A stretch of DNA of 6,120 bases from Deltaproteobacteria bacterium (GCA_030671095.1 DAOVAK010000185.1:1-6120); one strand, 5' to 3'; positions 1 through 5,832 are shown, counted from the stretch's first letter. A program made the numbers and translations. Notes: a model not told the origin generated them from the letters alone.

Positions 1-17
1 GCTTCAAACCGGCGCCA

Positions 18-50
18 TTCGACAAGCTCATGGTCCTGAGCAAAGTCGAA
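18..50. repeat. REP-like imperfect palindrome
   Basis: The arms are TTCGAC (18-23) and GTCGAA (45-50), with inner arms GCTCA (26-30) and TGAGC (37-41). These are separated by AA and AAA bulges and a 6-nt centre, TGGTCC. The outer and inner stems together pair 11 bp. The layout resembles the dispersed TTCGAC...GTCGAA intergenic palindromes that I recall from many environmental bacterial genomes, but copy number cannot be judged from one copy here. No T-run follows, so it is not a standard terminator. Confidence 0.7.
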
Positions 51-193
51 GGACACACGGACAAAGGCCCTAGAAGACAATGACGAGTTGCTCGTGCGCA
101 CTGTTTGAAGCGGCACGCTGAGGCCCCTGTTAGAGGGCATGAGTAAAAAAAAAGACATCTCCATGCTCATGCGTCTCACCAAGGGTAACTATT

Positions 194-212
194 TGGCCTT
201 GAGTAAAGGCCA
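194..212. repeat. 7-bp-stem hairpin
   Basis: TGGCCTT (194-200) pairs with AAGGCCA (206-212) around a 5-nt loop, GAGTA. A TTTT run occurs at 220-223, 7 nt past the stem, so this is at best a weak or degenerate terminator for a gene upstream of the window. It lies about 37 bp upstream of the predicted livK -35 box, so a read-through block before livK is possible but unproven. Confidence 0.4.
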
Positions 213-248
213 GGAGTAGTTTTCAAAGAGCTAAAATGTTACGATTTG

Positions 249-277
249 TTGAGATATGTCAATAAGTGTTTTATTAA
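249..277 (+). promoter_or_regulatory. Putative sigma70 promoter of the livK-type gene
   Basis: The -35 box is TTGAGA (249-254, 5 of 6 to TTGACA), followed by a 17-bp spacer and the -10 box TATTAA (272-277, 4 of 6). The predicted start of transcription is near 284, giving a leader of about 26 nt. The surrounding DNA is AT-rich. No sigma54 -24/-12 pattern was seen. Confidence 0.5.
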
Positions 278-309
278 ATAATCATAATCCAAACTAAAGG
301 AGGTAGAAG

Positions 310-1575
310 ATGGAAAAAGGAAAGAAGCTTTTGTGTTTTTTGCTGATCATAGGTCTCGTTTGGTCAACCTCTCTCATATGCGCCGAAGGAGCTAAGAAAG
401 CCAAGGTGAAGATGGGCGCTTTAGTCCCCCTAACCGGTGCCTTATCGGAGTTCGGCAAGGCCTACAGAAACGCTGGTGACCTGGCAGAAAAGCATCTCAA
501 GCAGGCGGGTTTCCCCATCATGCTGAAGTTTGGCGACACGGAGACCTCCGCAATCCCTGGCGTGGAAGCAGCCCGAATGCTGGTTCAGGTGGAGAAGATT
601 CAGATTCTGATAGGTGCAGCGGCCAGTGGTGTTACCTTACCTATTGCGGAATCCGTGACCATCCCGAGTCAGGTACCCCAGATCTCCAACGCCTCCACCT
701 CTCCATTGCTCAGCGTACTCCCAGCAGACCAAGGCAAGGATTTCCTCTTCCGGACTTGCCCCTCAGACACCCTTCAAGGGGTAATCCTGGGCAAATTGGC
801 TGCAGATGAGGGCTACAAGAAGGCTGCAGTGTTTTATATCAACAATGCCTATGGCCAGGGGCTGATGGAGAGATTCAAGGAGGCCTTCGAGCACAGAGGC
901 GGTAAGGTCGTAGCATCGGTCCCCCATGACGAGAAGCCTGCGCCCACTTATGTGGCGGAGCTCAGGCGGATCATGAAATCCAAGCCCGATGTGATGCTGG
1001 CTTTGGGCTACCCAGGCCAAGCTACCGTGTACCTGAAGGAATTCTTTGAGGCGCGCTACAATAAGTCTACAGACCTGTTATTTTGTGATGGCACGAAATC
1101 AGTCGAGATTCCCAACGCAATCGGGGCGGAGTATCTGGCTGGATTCCTTGGCACCACGCCGGGCTCTCTAGGCGGAGGCTCTTCAGACAAGTTTCGAGCG
1201 GACTACAAGGCGGAGTACGATGAAATGCCGGCCATGCCCTTCACGTCAAACTTTTACGATGCTGTTATCGTGGCCAGCCTAGCTGCAGCAGCCTGCGATG
1301 CAAAGGGCAGGGCCATCACCCCGATCAACGTCCGGGACATGCTGCGTGAGGTGGCTAACCCACCGGGTGACACAGTCACTGTTGGTGTAGAGGGCATCAA
1401 GAAGGCCTTGGAACTCATCAAGGCCGGAAAGGCCGTCAACTATGAAGGCGCAGCCGGCTCGGTGGACTTTGATAAGAACGGCGATGTGGTAACCCCAATC
1501 GAGATCTGGAAGTATATTGACAAGGCCCCATATTTCGAGACCGTGCGAATGGAGGTGGAGATTCCCGAAAAGTGA
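310..1575 (+). CDS. livK: ABC transporter periplasmic substrate-binding protein, branched-chain amino acid (LivK) type
   Basis: This is the periplasmic ligand receptor of a HAAT-family importer. It binds a branched-chain amino acid or related small ligand and hands it to the LivHM permease. The 421 aa begin with a signal peptide: a basic start (MEKGKK), a hydrophobic core at about residues 7-23, and a likely signal peptidase I site after A25. C24 lacks a proper lipobox. The mature part is a type I periplasmic-binding fold: VKMGALVPLTGALSEFG (33-49), the ligand-loop region GAAASGVTLPIAES (102-115), ISNASTSP (125-132), FRTCPSDTLQG (147-157), NAYGQGL (179-185), FTSNFYDAV (311-319) and a C-terminal GSVDFDKNGDV segment (383-393). 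At 421 aa it is longer than E. coli LivK (about 370). The start is supported by AAAGGAGGT at 296-304, with GGAGG 6 nt from ATG. The gene converges on livM, 8 bp away, instead of leading the operon. The exact ligand cannot be read from sequence. In this family amides, other amino acids or aromatic acids are possible, so the symbol denotes family and not specificity. Confidence 0.93.
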   Translation: MEKGKKLLCFLLIIGLVWSTSLICAEGAKKAKVKMGALVPLTGALSEFGKAYRNAGDLAEKHLKQAGFPIMLKFGDTETSAIPGVEAARMLVQVEKIQILIGAAASGVTLPIAESVTIPSQVPQISNASTSPLLSVLPADQGKDFLFRTCPSDTLQGVILGKLAADEGYKKAAVFYINNAYGQGLMERFKEAFEHRGGKVVASVPHDEKPAPTYVAELRRIMKSKPDVMLALGYPGQATVYLKEFFEARYNKSTDLLFCDGTKSVEIPNAIGAEYLAGFLGTTPGSLGGGSSDKFRADYKAEYDEMPAMPFTSNFYDAVIVASLAAAACDAKGRAITPINVRDMLREVANPPGDTVTVGVEGIKKALELIKAGKAVNYEGAAGSVDFDKNGDVVTPIEIWKYIDKAPYFETVRMEVEIPEK

Positions 1576-1583
1576 TCTCTATC

Positions 1584-2555
1584 CTAAAACCTTGACACCT
1601 GCCTCTCCTCACCGATGATGCCCTTGGGTCTCTTCAGCAAGATGATCACCAGCAGTAGACCGATCATCACATAACGGATAAAGGGGGCGCGGGTTTCAAA
1701 GCCACGCGGCACTATCTGCAAAATGAGAAATGTGCTCCACGACCAGATGGCCCAGACAATAAATGAGCCCAGGATGGCCCCTTTGTTGTTGCCGGTTCCT
1801 CCCAAGGTGAGCATGGCCCAAATGATAAAGGTACCGAAAAGCGGTTCGAAGACGCTGGGCTGGATGGCGGCCGAAAAGTGGGCGTAGAGGGCTCCCCCTA
1901 TCCCCATGATCATCGCCCCTAAGATCAGGGCTTGAAGCTTGAAAAGGAATACGCTTTTTCCATCGGCGCTGGCCATCACCTCGTCCTCCCTTATCGCCCG
2001 TAGGACCCTCCCCCAGGGAGAACGAATCCCCTTCTCTAAGGCGACGTAAATGACTGCCAGGAAGGCCAGGACGATTACCAGATACACGTAGTTATAGTAG
2101 CCAGGTGGAACAAGATTGTGGAGGGGTTGAGGCAGACCAATCAATCCCTGGGGGCCATTGGCCAGCCAGGGTTCATTGTTAAAGAAGATGCGGATGCTCT
2201 CGGCGATGCCAATGGTGGATATGGCAAGATAACCCTCACTCAACCTGAGGGTGAGCGCTCCGACTAAGGTGGCTATCAGGCCGCAAGCGATAACCGCTGC
2301 AACCACCCCAACCAAAAAGGGCAGGTTCAGGCCAAACGCCTGTTTTACGTAATTGGCAAGCACACCGGTAGGCATGGGGGATGTAACCAGGGCAGAGGTG
2401 TAAGCACCGATGGCAAAGAAGCCGGCAACGCCAAAGTTCAAAAGCCCTGTGTAGCCCCAATGGACGTTAAGTCCCATGCTAAATATAGCATAGATTGAGG
2501 CCATGATGACAAATGAGACCATAAAATTTAGGATACCTCCGATTTCTATGCCCAT
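1584..2555 (-). CDS. livM: Branched-chain amino acid ABC transporter permease LivM
   Basis: This is one of the two inner-membrane subunits that form the translocation pore with LivH. It is 323 aa and strongly hydrophobic, with about eight or nine membrane segments, for example near residues 8-28, 38-60, 79-105, 155-173, 205-228, 258-283 and 292-308. Family landmarks are MGLNVHWGYTGLLNFG (27-42), LRLSEGYLAISTIGIAES (103-120), the cytoplasmic SPWGRVLRAIREDE (179-192) that contacts the ATPases, GGALYAHF (220-227), LTLGGTGNNKGAILGSF (249-265), and the C-terminal KRPKGIIGE (308-316). It is the last gene of the operon. Its ATG shares one base with the livH stop (TAATG), and AAGGAGG lies 8 nt upstream, at 2564-2570, inside the end of livH, so translation is probably coupled. 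Length is usual for LivM without the extra N-terminal domain of the E. coli protein. Its stop faces the livK stop with 8 bp between and no visible terminator. Confidence 0.94.
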   Translation of the reverse strand: MGIEIGGILNFMVSFVIMASIYAIFSMGLNVHWGYTGLLNFGVAGFFAIGAYTSALVTSPMPTGVLANYVKQAFGLNLPFLVGVVAAVIACGLIATLVGALTLRLSEGYLAISTIGIAESIRIFFNNEPWLANGPQGLIGLPQPLHNLVPPGYYNYVYLVIVLAFLAVIYVALEKGIRSPWGRVLRAIREDEVMASADGKSVFLFKLQALILGAMIMGIGGALYAHFSAAIQPSVFEPLFGTFIIWAMLTLGGTGNNKGAILGSFIVWAIWSWSTFLILQIVPRGFETRAPFIRYVMIGLLLVIILLKRPKGIIGEERQVSRF

Positions 2556-3463
2556 TACATCTGCCTCCTTCCAAAAATCCCCTTAGGTCTAAAAAGCAGG
2601 ACGAGGATCATGATAATAAAGGCCACGGCGGGCTTATAGGTGGGAAGTAACCAAGCCGTGGAGACCTGCTGAGCAATGCCCAGCACCAACCCGCCCGCGA
2701 GTGCGCCGGCAATGCTCCCTTTACCCCCCAGAATAATCGCGGCAAAGAGAGGAAGAAGAAAGATCCACCCCATCTCCGGGCGAAGCTGTGCCTCGATGCC
2801 GTAAAGGATTCCAGCAATTGCTATCAGCGTCGCCGCGATCCCCCAGGCCCACACGATCATACGCTCGGTGTTGATACCTGCAACGCGAGCCAGACTAGGG
2901 TTATCAGCTAATGCCCGTAAGGCCTTCCCCATCTTCGCCTTTGACAGGAAGACATAGACTGCTGCCACCGCTGCCCAAGCAACAACTACAATGAATATCT
3001 CGTCCACCCTGAGCTTGATATCCATGGGCAGAAAAATCATCGGACGCAAGCCTTTGGTATAGAAGCGAAAGTCAGCTCCCCAGACGATGTAAATCAGACC
3101 GCGCAAGATCCATGCCACGCCTATGGAGGCGATGAAACTAGTAATGAAATGGGCCCCTGATCGCCTTAACGGCTTGTAAACCCACCGGTCGATGAGGACA
3201 GCCAAAACGATGGACAGAAGGATCGCCGGGATAAATGCCAGTACCAATCCCCAGGTGAAGGAAAAAGGGCCTACCTTCGCTTGGAGGAACCCTATCTGGG
3301 AGAACAAAAATGCAAACGGCAATGCCAGGTAGGCCCCCGCGGTTATCTGGTCACCATGAGCACAGTTAAACAGATCGGTAATACCCCACATCAAAGTGAG
3401 CCCAACACTGCCCAGGGCAATGATGCTGCCCAGGACAATCCCGTAAACCATTAGCTCAGCCAT
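2555..3463 (-). CDS. livH: Branched-chain amino acid ABC transporter permease LivH
   Basis: This is the second inner-membrane pore subunit and partner of LivM. It is 302 aa, a normal length for the family, with about eight membrane segments. Diagnostic motifs are the N-terminal GLTLMWGITDLFNCAHGD (21-38; the NxAHGD element is typical of LivH), VYKPLRRSGAHF (95-106), the cytoplasmic loop MGKALRALADNPSLARVAGI (178-197) that would dock on an ATPase, and LGGKGSIAGALAGG (245-258). It ends in FRPKGIFG (291-298). The gene starts one base after the livF stop (TAG-A-ATG), and GGGGAGG at 3468-3474 lies within the last livF codons, so translation is tied to livF. Its own TAA overlaps the livM start by one base. 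I see no frameshift or missing segment. Confidence 0.95.
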   Translation of the reverse strand: MAELMVYGIVLGSIIALGSVGLTLMWGITDLFNCAHGDQITAGAYLALPFAFLFSQIGFLQAKVGPFSFTWGLVLAFIPAILLSIVLAVLIDRWVYKPLRRSGAHFITSFIASIGVAWILRGLIYIVWGADFRFYTKGLRPMIFLPMDIKLRVDEIFIVVVAWAAVAAVYVFLSKAKMGKALRALADNPSLARVAGINTERMIVWAWGIAATLIAIAGILYGIEAQLRPEMGWIFLLPLFAAIILGGKGSIAGALAGGLVLGIAQQVSTAWLLPTYKPAVAFIIMILVLLFRPKGIFGRRQM

Positions 3464-3464
3464 T

Positions 3465-4166
3465 CTACCTCCCCAGATACAGCTTTCCTATCTCTTCGTC
3501 TTCTAATAACTCCTGGGAGCTACCCTCTGCCTTCTTCTCTCCTCCTTCCAGGATATAGGCTTTATCCGCGCACTGTAAGGCCTGAACGTTTTGCTCCACC
3601 AGAAAGACAGTCACCCCTTGTTCATTCAACTTCGTGATTTTCTCAAAGATGGCGTCCACGAGAAGGGGGGCAAGGCCTGTGGATGGCTCGTCCAGGAGGA
3701 GCAGCTCGGGATTCAGCATCAGGGCCCTGCCGATAGCCAGCATCTGCCTCATGCCTCCGCTGAGCTCTCCCGCTCTACTTTTCCTGCGGTCAGTCAGGTC
3801 AGGGAATAGCTCATAGATCTCCTCCAAGGAAGACTGCCAGTCATCCTCCCGAACAAAGGCCCCCATCTCCAGGTTCTCCTGGACTGTCAGGGAGGGAAAG
3901 ATGTTTTCTTCTTGAGGAACATAGCACATCCCTATCCGCGCTATCCTCTCCGGAGGGATACCGCTAATGTCTTCTCCCTTGAAATAGATCTTACCCTTCC
4001 TAGGGCTCAGAATCCCGAAGATGGTCCTCAGCAGAGTGGTTTTACCAGACCCATTGGGGCCTAACAAAGAGACGATCTGCCCCTCCTCCACATCGAGGGA
4101 AAGCCCGTGCAGGACCTCCATGGTTCCATATCCTGAGACCACATCCTCCATTCTTAAGATGGTCAT
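3465..4166 (-). CDS. livF: Branched-chain amino acid ABC transporter ATP-binding protein LivF
   Basis: This is a cytoplasmic ATPase that pairs with LivG to energise import through LivHM. It is 233 aa, the usual LivF length. It shows Walker A GPNGSGKTT (36-44), Q-loop Q85 in YVPQEENIFPSLTVQENL, signature LSGGMRQ (135-141), Walker B LLLLDEP (155-161) with catalytic E160, and D-loop GLAP. At the switch (H-loop) position it has Q192 in VEQN. Gln here is normal for LivF and separates it from LivG, so it is not a defect. The short post-Walker-A region and the absence of the LivG-type insertion also fit LivF. The ATG at 4164-4166 overlaps the livG stop by one base (TAATG), and GGGAGG at 4176-4181 precedes it by 9 nt. 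A second in-frame ATG, at residue 6, is less likely given the coupling. Confidence 0.95.
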   Translation of the reverse strand: MTILRMEDVVSGYGTMEVLHGLSLDVEEGQIVSLLGPNGSGKTTLLRTIFGILSPRKGKIYFKGEDISGIPPERIARIGMCYVPQEENIFPSLTVQENLEMGAFVREDDWQSSLEEIYELFPDLTDRRKSRAGELSGGMRQMLAIGRALMLNPELLLLDEPSTGLAPLLVDAIFEKITKLNEQGVTVFLVEQNVQALQCADKAYILEGGEKKAEGSSQELLEDEEIGKLYLGR

Positions 4167-4948
4167 TACCCGCCACCTCCCAGATAAACTTCCAGTACCC
4201 GCGGGTCGCTTCCAACCTCCTTAGGGGAGCCTTCAGCCAGCTTCTTTCCCCTGTCCATCACAATTATTGGGTCGCACACATCCATCACCAGCTCCATCTC
4301 GTGTCCGATGAGTAAGACAGTTATCCCTTCTTCGCTGACCAGCTTTCGGATACGCTCCGCCAAGGTTAGCCTCTCTGAAGGGTTAACGCCCGCTCCTGGC
4401 TCGTCAAAGAGGACCAACTCAGGTCCGGCCAGCATCGCACGGGCCAGTTCTAAGAGCCTTTTCTGTCCCCCTGAGAGGTTGCCGGCATATTCATCTTTTA
4501 GATGAAGAAGTTCGACCGAGCGGAGGCTCTGCAGGGCCTTTTCCCGAATCTCCTTCTCCTGCCCCCTCACCCGCCGAGGGAAGAACCAGGTCCTCCATAA
4601 CCTTTCCCCTTCCTGGTTCGGAGGAACAAGCATAAGGTTCTCCAAAACAGTCATGAGTTTGAGTTCCCTACTTATCTGAAATGTGCGGCAGAGCCCTTTA
4701 TGGAAAGTCTGGTGAAGGGAGAGATTGTCAATCCTCTCGCCCTTGAAAAAGATCTCCCCTGAATCCAGCTTATAGAGTCCGGAAATGACGTCGAACAGGG
4801 TGGTCTTTCCGGCGCCGTTTGGTCCAATAAGGCCGGTGATGCGGTGTGGAGCTACATCGAGAGAAAAACCATCCACGGCCTTGATGCCACCGAAGTGTTT
4901 GTGAACATTCCTTAGATGAAGAATGGGGGAATCGCTCTCAGGGTTCAA
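4166..4948 (-). CDS. livG: Branched-chain amino acid ABC transporter ATP-binding protein LivG
   Basis: This is the first gene of the livGFHM operon and the second cytoplasmic ATPase of the importer. It is 260 aa. It has Walker A GPNGAGKTT (42-50), Q-loop Q91 in LCRTFQIS, the LivG-specific insertion between the Q-loop and signature (about 105-150, rich in R, K and E), signature LSGGQ (158-162), Walker B LVLFDEP (178-184) with catalytic E183, the D-loop region AGVNPSE typical of LivG, and switch His216. The residue before His is Gly (LLIGHEM) where LivG proteins usually carry Glu (LLIEHDM), a small variation. The start is TTG at 4946-4948, chosen because GAGGAGGT sits 6 nt upstream and no in-frame ATG precedes the conserved HLRNVHKHFGG region. 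It ends LGGGG and overlaps the livF start by one base. The operon's apparent promoter is about 50 nt upstream. Confidence 0.94.
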   Translation of the reverse strand: MNPESDSPILHLRNVHKHFGGIKAVDGFSLDVAPHRITGLIGPNGAGKTTLFDVISGLYKLDSGEIFFKGERIDNLSLHQTFHKGLCRTFQISRELKLMTVLENLMLVPPNQEGERLWRTWFFPRRVRGQEKEIREKALQSLRSVELLHLKDEYAGNLSGGQKRLLELARAMLAGPELVLFDEPGAGVNPSERLTLAERIRKLVSEEGITVLLIGHEMELVMDVCDPIIVMDRGKKLAEGSPKEVGSDPRVLEVYLGGGG

Positions 4949-4954
4949 AGGGTT

Positions 4955-4962
4955 ACCTCCTC
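4955..4962 (-). promoter_or_regulatory. Ribosome binding site that sets the TTG start of livG
   Basis: On the minus strand GAGGAGGT is followed by the 6 nt AACCCT and then TTG at 4948-4946. This near-perfect Shine-Dalgarno at ideal spacing is the main reason for accepting a non-ATG start. The only nearby ATG (minus strand, 4971-4969) is upstream of the ribosome site and opens a different frame of eight codons. Confidence 0.8.
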
Positions 4963-4994
4963 AAATGCCATTGATTGATAGAGAGAATATGCGA

Positions 4995-5022
4995 ATTATA
5001 TAAGCAGGCACCTGGAATGCAA
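4995..5022 (-). promoter_or_regulatory. Putative promoter of the livGFHM operon
   Basis: On the minus strand a perfect -10 box, TATAAT, occupies 5000-4995. A weak -35, TTGCAT (5022-5017, 3 of 6), lies 16 bp upstream. Transcription would begin near 4988, leaving a leader of about 40 nt that ends in the strong ribosome site. The poor -35 suggests that an activator may help, but no operator could be identified. Confidence 0.5.
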
Positions 5023-5102
5023 CAAAATAGACAAATTTGTGGCAGAAATGCAAGGAAAATCGAAAATTGAAGAAGAAAAGCAGCAAAAACCCCATCTTGA
5101 CA

Positions 5103-5114
5103 GGCAGGCCTGCC
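5103..5114. repeat. 12-bp perfect palindrome
   Basis: GGCAGGCCTGCC is a perfect dyad, about 105 bp upstream of the livG -10 box. It could be a protein-binding site or a repeat remnant. Nothing else in the window repeats it. Confidence 0.4.
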
Positions 5115-5143
5115 ATTCATAACATATGCTAATACCCAAATTT

Positions 5144-5174
5144 TTACGCCAGTAGACACCTACTGGCTTACGCC
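5144..5174. repeat. 8-bp-stem hairpin flanked by 7-bp direct repeats
   Basis: GCCAGTAG (5148-5155) and CTACTGGC (5160-5167) form a perfect stem with the tetraloop ACAC. The sequence TTACGCC occurs at 5144-5150, overlapping the left arm, and again at 5168-5174 just after the right arm. No T-run follows on either strand, so it is not a usual terminator. It lies about 150 bp upstream of the livG -10 box. Confidence 0.55.
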
Positions 5175-5266
5175 CGGGGTCCTCTGCCGATCCTTGATAG
5201 ACCTATCCTTTGCCGAACAATGGCAGCCCACGAAGAATGGTAGAACTTAGTTCGCTTCGCTCACAA

Positions 5267-5302
5267 TTGGAATATTGGAATACTGGAACGATGGAATAAT
5301 GG
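5267..5302 (+). repeat. Tandem array of an 8-bp repeat, left copy
   Basis: Four and a half units with strict 8-bp spacing: TTGGAATA, TTGGAATA, CTGGAACG, ATGGAATA, ATGG. The core TGGAA is in every full unit. The last 12 bases (5291-5302, ATGGAATAATGG) are the exact reverse complement of 5514-5525 in the right-hand array, so the two arrays are inverted relative to each other. Confidence 0.8.
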
Positions 5303-5375
5303 CCCGCCCTGGCGCGACTTGTTTGCAAACAGAATCTGCGATTGTGATACTCTGTAACAAAAGTTGCATTACTCA

Positions 5376-5394
5376 AGACCTATAATTTAGGTCT
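5376..5394. repeat. 7-bp-stem hairpin between the two arrays
   Basis: AGACCTA (5376-5382) pairs perfectly with TAGGTCT (5388-5394) around the loop TAATT. It sits between the inverted 8-bp arrays, somewhat left of the midpoint. A TTTT at 5405-5408 follows after a G-rich spacer, which is too far for a convincing terminator. Confidence 0.5.
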
Positions 5395-5414
5395 GGGCCA
5401 GGGGTTTTGGGGGA

Positions 5415-5433
5415 ATGGGATATTGGGACGTTG
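5415..5433 (+). repeat. Degenerate short 8-bp repeat array
   Basis: ATGGGATA (5415-5422) and TTGGGACG (5423-5430), followed by TTG, keep the 8-bp period of the left array with a G inserted in the core (TGGGA for TGGAA). It has the same orientation as the left array and looks like a decayed piece of the same family. Confidence 0.45.
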
Positions 5434-5493
5434 ACAAAGCTCCTCTTGACAGTGAAGTTAATAAAGAAAGGAGTATCTTTCCTTTGATATCAA

Positions 5494-5525
5494 CATTCCA
5501 TTATTCCACCATTCCATTATTCCAT
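5494..5525 (-). repeat. Tandem array of an 8-bp repeat, right (inverted) copy
   Basis: On the plus strand the units are CATTCCAT, TATTCCAC, CATTCCAT, TATTCCAT. This is two 16-bp repeats differing at one base, the last. Read on the minus strand the unit is TGGAATAA/TGGAATGG, so this is the reverse orientation of the array at 5267-5302. Together the arrays bound a 259-bp segment (5267-5525). Confidence 0.85.
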
Positions 5526-5686
5526 GTGCGGGGCAAAAACATCGGGCCTCGAAAAACTTATTCATCTCAGTCAGTTGTACAAATTCCGAGACGTCAAATT
5601 ATAACATATCGATATCATCGTTACGCTATTCCGTACTTTTCATACCTGAAAAATTTATGCAGTCAGCTTAAGCTCCCAATGAAGCT

Positions 5687-5706
5687 CCCCGCAGCAAGCT
5701 GCGGGG
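5687..5706. repeat. Palindromic hairpin, first of a homologous pair
   Basis: CCCCGCAGC (5687-5695) and GCTGCGGGG (5698-5706) form a perfect 9-bp stem around AA, followed by GTATC. It matches the hairpin at 5813-5832 in length, loop, terminal pairs and 3' flank. A direct repeat, AAGCTCCC (5670-5677 and 5682-5689), leads into it. No T-run follows. Confidence 0.8.
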
Positions 5707-5716
5707 TATCAAAGCC

Positions 5717-5798
5717 GAATTGCGCCGAAGCCAACCCGCCTTCGCTCTAAAGAGCCCTTCGGCAGTGAGCGCAGGGCCGAACTGCTTCGGCGCGGTTC
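5717..5798. repeat. Long inverted repeat of the composite element
   Basis: GCGCCGAAGC (5722-5731) is exactly complementary to GCTTCGGCGC (5784-5793). The pairing extends outward for five more positions (5717-5721 with 5794-5798) if two G-U pairs are allowed, giving a 15-bp RNA stem. The enclosed 52 bases contain smaller dyads such as GCTC-TAAA-GAGC (5744-5755). The use of G-U pairs on the outer part is compatible with a structured plus-strand RNA, but it could also be decay of a DNA repeat. Confidence 0.6.
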
Positions 5799-5812
5799 GC
5801 CACGCCATTCAT

Positions 5813-5832
5813 CCCTGTAGCAAGCTACAGGG
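5813..5832. repeat. Palindromic hairpin, second of a homologous pair
   Basis: CCCTGTAGC (5813-5821) and GCTACAGGG (5824-5832) form a perfect 9-bp stem around AA, followed by GTATT. Outside it, TTCGCCA (5796-5802) pairs with TGGCGAA (5838-5844), making a two-tier hairpin with an asymmetric internal loop. Against the copy at 5687-5706, stem pairs four and six are changed on both arms (C-G to T-A), so pairing is kept. Confidence 0.8.

Larger units (their letters stand above)
1..309. other. Intergenic region upstream of the binding-protein gene
   Basis: No convincing gene lies here. It holds a 33-bp imperfect palindrome (18-50), a small hairpin ACGAG-TTG-CTCGT (83-95), the 8-bp palindrome GTGCGCAC (94-101), a 7-bp-stem hairpin (194-212), and the promoter and ribosome site of the gene at 310. 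The first nine bases (GCTTCAAAC) are the exact reverse complement of 103-111, so the palindromic part may sit in a larger inverted repeat cut by the window edge. A 26-codon frame at 139-219 is discussed in the findings and not called as a gene. From about 225 on the DNA becomes AT-rich, as expected near a promoter. Confidence 0.7.

Noticed and set aside
379..384. Lipoprotein cleavage at Cys24 of the binding protein
   Set aside because: The residues before Cys are Ser-Leu-Ile, which do not fit the lipobox (small residue at -1). Signal peptidase I cleavage after Ala25 fits better.
3591..3816. Plus-strand open frames inside livF (and similar ones inside livK, livM, livH and livG)
   Set aside because: They lie opposite or out of frame with strongly conserved transporter genes and encode no recognisable proteins.
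4945..4971. Eight-codon leader frame (MAFEEVTL) whose TGA overlaps the livG TTG start
   Set aside because: It could in principle be a coupling leader for a branched-chain amino acid locus, but it has no ribosome site of its own, lacks a run of Leu/Ile/Val codons, and no attenuator hairpins follow. Its GAG-GAG-GT codons are simply the livG Shine-Dalgarno.
4953..5159. 68-codon minus-strand frame ending at the livG ribosome site, with a hydrophobic stretch
   Set aside because: It starts at GTG inside a hairpin with no ribosome site, spans the predicted livG promoter, and shows no protein family. Its hydrophobicity follows from the T-rich strand.
5431..5479. Two perfect TTGACA boxes (5431-5436, 5446-5451) as a promoter
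   Set aside because: No -10-like hexamer lies at 16-18 bp from either. The nearest AT-rich hexamers are 21-22 bp away, and no gene follows before 6019.
5267..5525. CRISPR array
   Set aside because: The repeat is only 8 bp, tandem without spacers, and inverted between arrays. No cas genes are present.
5415..5750. 111-codon plus-strand open frame
   Set aside because: It translates through the degenerate and inverted 8-bp arrays and the CCCCGCAGC hairpin, has no ribosome site of note and no recognisable domain. The peptide is what the repeats happen to encode.
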